Shown here piece after piece: positions 62,951-64,000 of a DNA stretch of 64,000 nucleotides. The notes beneath the pieces are model-generated. The model saw nothing but the letters and a program-made list of their open reading frames with translations, was not told the origin of the DNA and did not search any database. The stretch lies in contig VFIW01000042.1 in assembly GCA_006386115.1 (NCBI GenBank), positions 479,596-543,595 of the forward strand, given 5' to 3'. A program made the position numbers and the translations under genes. Origin of the DNA: Globisporangium splendens (lineage: Eukaryota; Oomycota; Peronosporomycetes; Pythiales; Pythiaceae). How positions within the stretch are numbered: position 1 is the stretch's first letter; every line of letters starts with the position of its first letter.

Positions 62951-64000
62951 GGTTCGCTGACCCACTTGGAAGGTAAGGCTTTAGTCTACCTACGTAGAAC
63001 GTAGGGTGTAGTCGCATGCGTTTAGGAATGTCTAGTGTGTAGGCATCACCATTGCATTTAACTACCCTGAGCGGTCCAATATATCTTGGCAGAAGTTTCG
63101 AACTCCCCAAGTTAGACACTGCGTGTTCAGGTAGATTAGCCGTGCTAAGTAATACAAGATCATTGATCTTATATACTTGCTTGTTCTTCCTTCCACTCTT
63201 GTCTGCTTGCTCCTTTTGCAGATCCTGAGCCTTTGCGATTGCGTCTCGAACAAACCTCACAACGGCTTGTCTCCTCACAATAAAGTCATCGACTTGCTGT
63301 TCCTCACGACTTGTCATGTCGTCTAGAGGTTTCATCGAGTCAAAATTCGCTTTTAACTCTGTGACAGCATTCAGGTCTGACTGTGGCTCCTTAGCCATAG
63401 TCCCTCCCCCACTTAAGGTAGAAACCTCTCCTACTAGTGACGCTGGCACCTCGGGTGGAGGGTTCGGTAGTCACATAGAACGGGGTTATGGACCTGTCGA
63501 GACATGCGTTGGAGTTTTCAACGCAAACTCTGCGAGAGGGAGAACTCACTCCACTCTCCGAAAGACGTCGCATAACTGCGCAACACGTCTTCAAGGACAC
63601 GATTCACTCGTTCAGTTTGACCGTCTGTCTCTGGGTGTGCTGCTGTTGACATGGATAGTTTTGCATCCAAAATGCCAAACAGAGTTCGCCAAAACCTAGA
63701 CGTAAACCGAGTATCACGATCCGACACGATCTCCGAGGGCAGACCATGTAGACGGAACACCACGTCTACAAAGACTTTCGCAGTCATCTCTGCCGAGATC
63801 TTATCCGAGACCGGAGTAAGATGCACCATCTTACTAAATCGGTCCACAAACACCAGGATGCCATTCCTGCCGTGTTTGTCTCTTGGAAGTCCAAATATGA
63901 AATCCATACTCACGGACTTCCAACTGTCCTGAGGGACAGGTAATGAACGAAGTGGAGCCCGAGTAGAGCCGGATGGCTTAACTCTTTGGCACACTTCGCA
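62951..64000 (-). pseudogene. Second Ty3/gypsy integrase, frameshifted and cut by the window edge
   Basis: Minus strand. From 63994 the integrase core is clear: SMDFIFGLP (Asp), VSDRDTRF (Asp) and DGQTERVN (Glu), then EWSEF. Directly after this the expected continuation moves through three reading frames between about 63560 and 63440 (PLAEFALKTPTHVSTGP in one, ITPFYV in a second, EVPASLVGE in a third), so at least three indels separate the pieces. The C-terminal part (KINDLVLLST, then YIGPLRVVKCNGDAYTL, then HPTFYVGRLKPYLP) follows to about 62975. No chromodomain is seen. It belongs to a different gypsy lineage from the element at 57-61 kb. The N-terminal zinc finger lies beyond the window. 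Confidence 0.8.

Overview
This window reads as nuclear DNA of an oomycete, most likely from the Peronosporales/Pythiales side. The evidence is a secreted protein with two six-cysteine elicitin domains and CBEL-type (cellulose-binding plus PAN/Apple) modules, a folate-biopterin (BT1) family transporter, short GT-AG introns of about 70-130 bp, and several starts preceded at about 45-115 bp by the oomycete core promoter (consensus GCTCATTYBNCAWTTT, the Inr plus flanking promoter region). No tRNA, rRNA, CRISPR array or prokaryotic operon was seen. Gene models below were spliced by hand and checked for reading-frame closure.

Layout. 1-11 kb: a convergent pair of palmitoyl-protein-thioesterase-like hydrolases, a folate-biopterin transporter, and two tiny paralogous genes with conserved ends. 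11-27 kb: a cluster of four paralogous four-exon genes (A and B on the minus strand, C and D on the plus strand), with a mitochondrial carrier gene between A and B. Each has a FAR1/WRKY-GCM1-like zinc-finger region at its N-terminus, an acidic linker with a basic nuclear-localisation-like patch, a conserved middle domain, and a C-terminal domain resembling a Ulp1/C48 SUMO protease in which the nucleophile position is Ser in every copy. B and D share an 823-bp inverted repeat (17977-18799 / 23368-24190) covering promoter and first codons. It is nearly identical between the arms, although the sequence on both sides has diverged strongly. The arms also hold a broken helicase-associated-repeat gene. 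This is the most unusual part of the window.

28-45 kb: the elicitin/CBEL fusion, two small unknown genes, a broken IQ-motif gene, a PB1-UBA protein resembling a minimal p62/NBR1 receptor, a 1198-residue protein joining an API5-like helical region to RRM and RS domains, and a secreted Cys-motif protein. 45-56 kb: two class I histone deacetylase genes in head-to-head orientation flank a NAP1 histone chaperone, a CaMKK-like kinase and an MFS transporter. The deacetylases share a 966-bp block with only two differences while their 5' parts and introns have diverged, which indicates recent gene conversion.

57-64 kb: retrotransposon DNA. A minus-strand Ty3/gypsy chromovirus has lost the end of RNase H and the start of integrase. 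A second, frameshifted gypsy integrase runs off the right edge. A coiled-coil ORF lies antisense to the second integrase's 3' tail, just downstream of a cluster of palindromes.

Several genes concern chromatin and RNA (two HDACs, NAP1, the RRM/RS protein). They look like independently expressed eukaryotic genes, and no shared regulation is visible.
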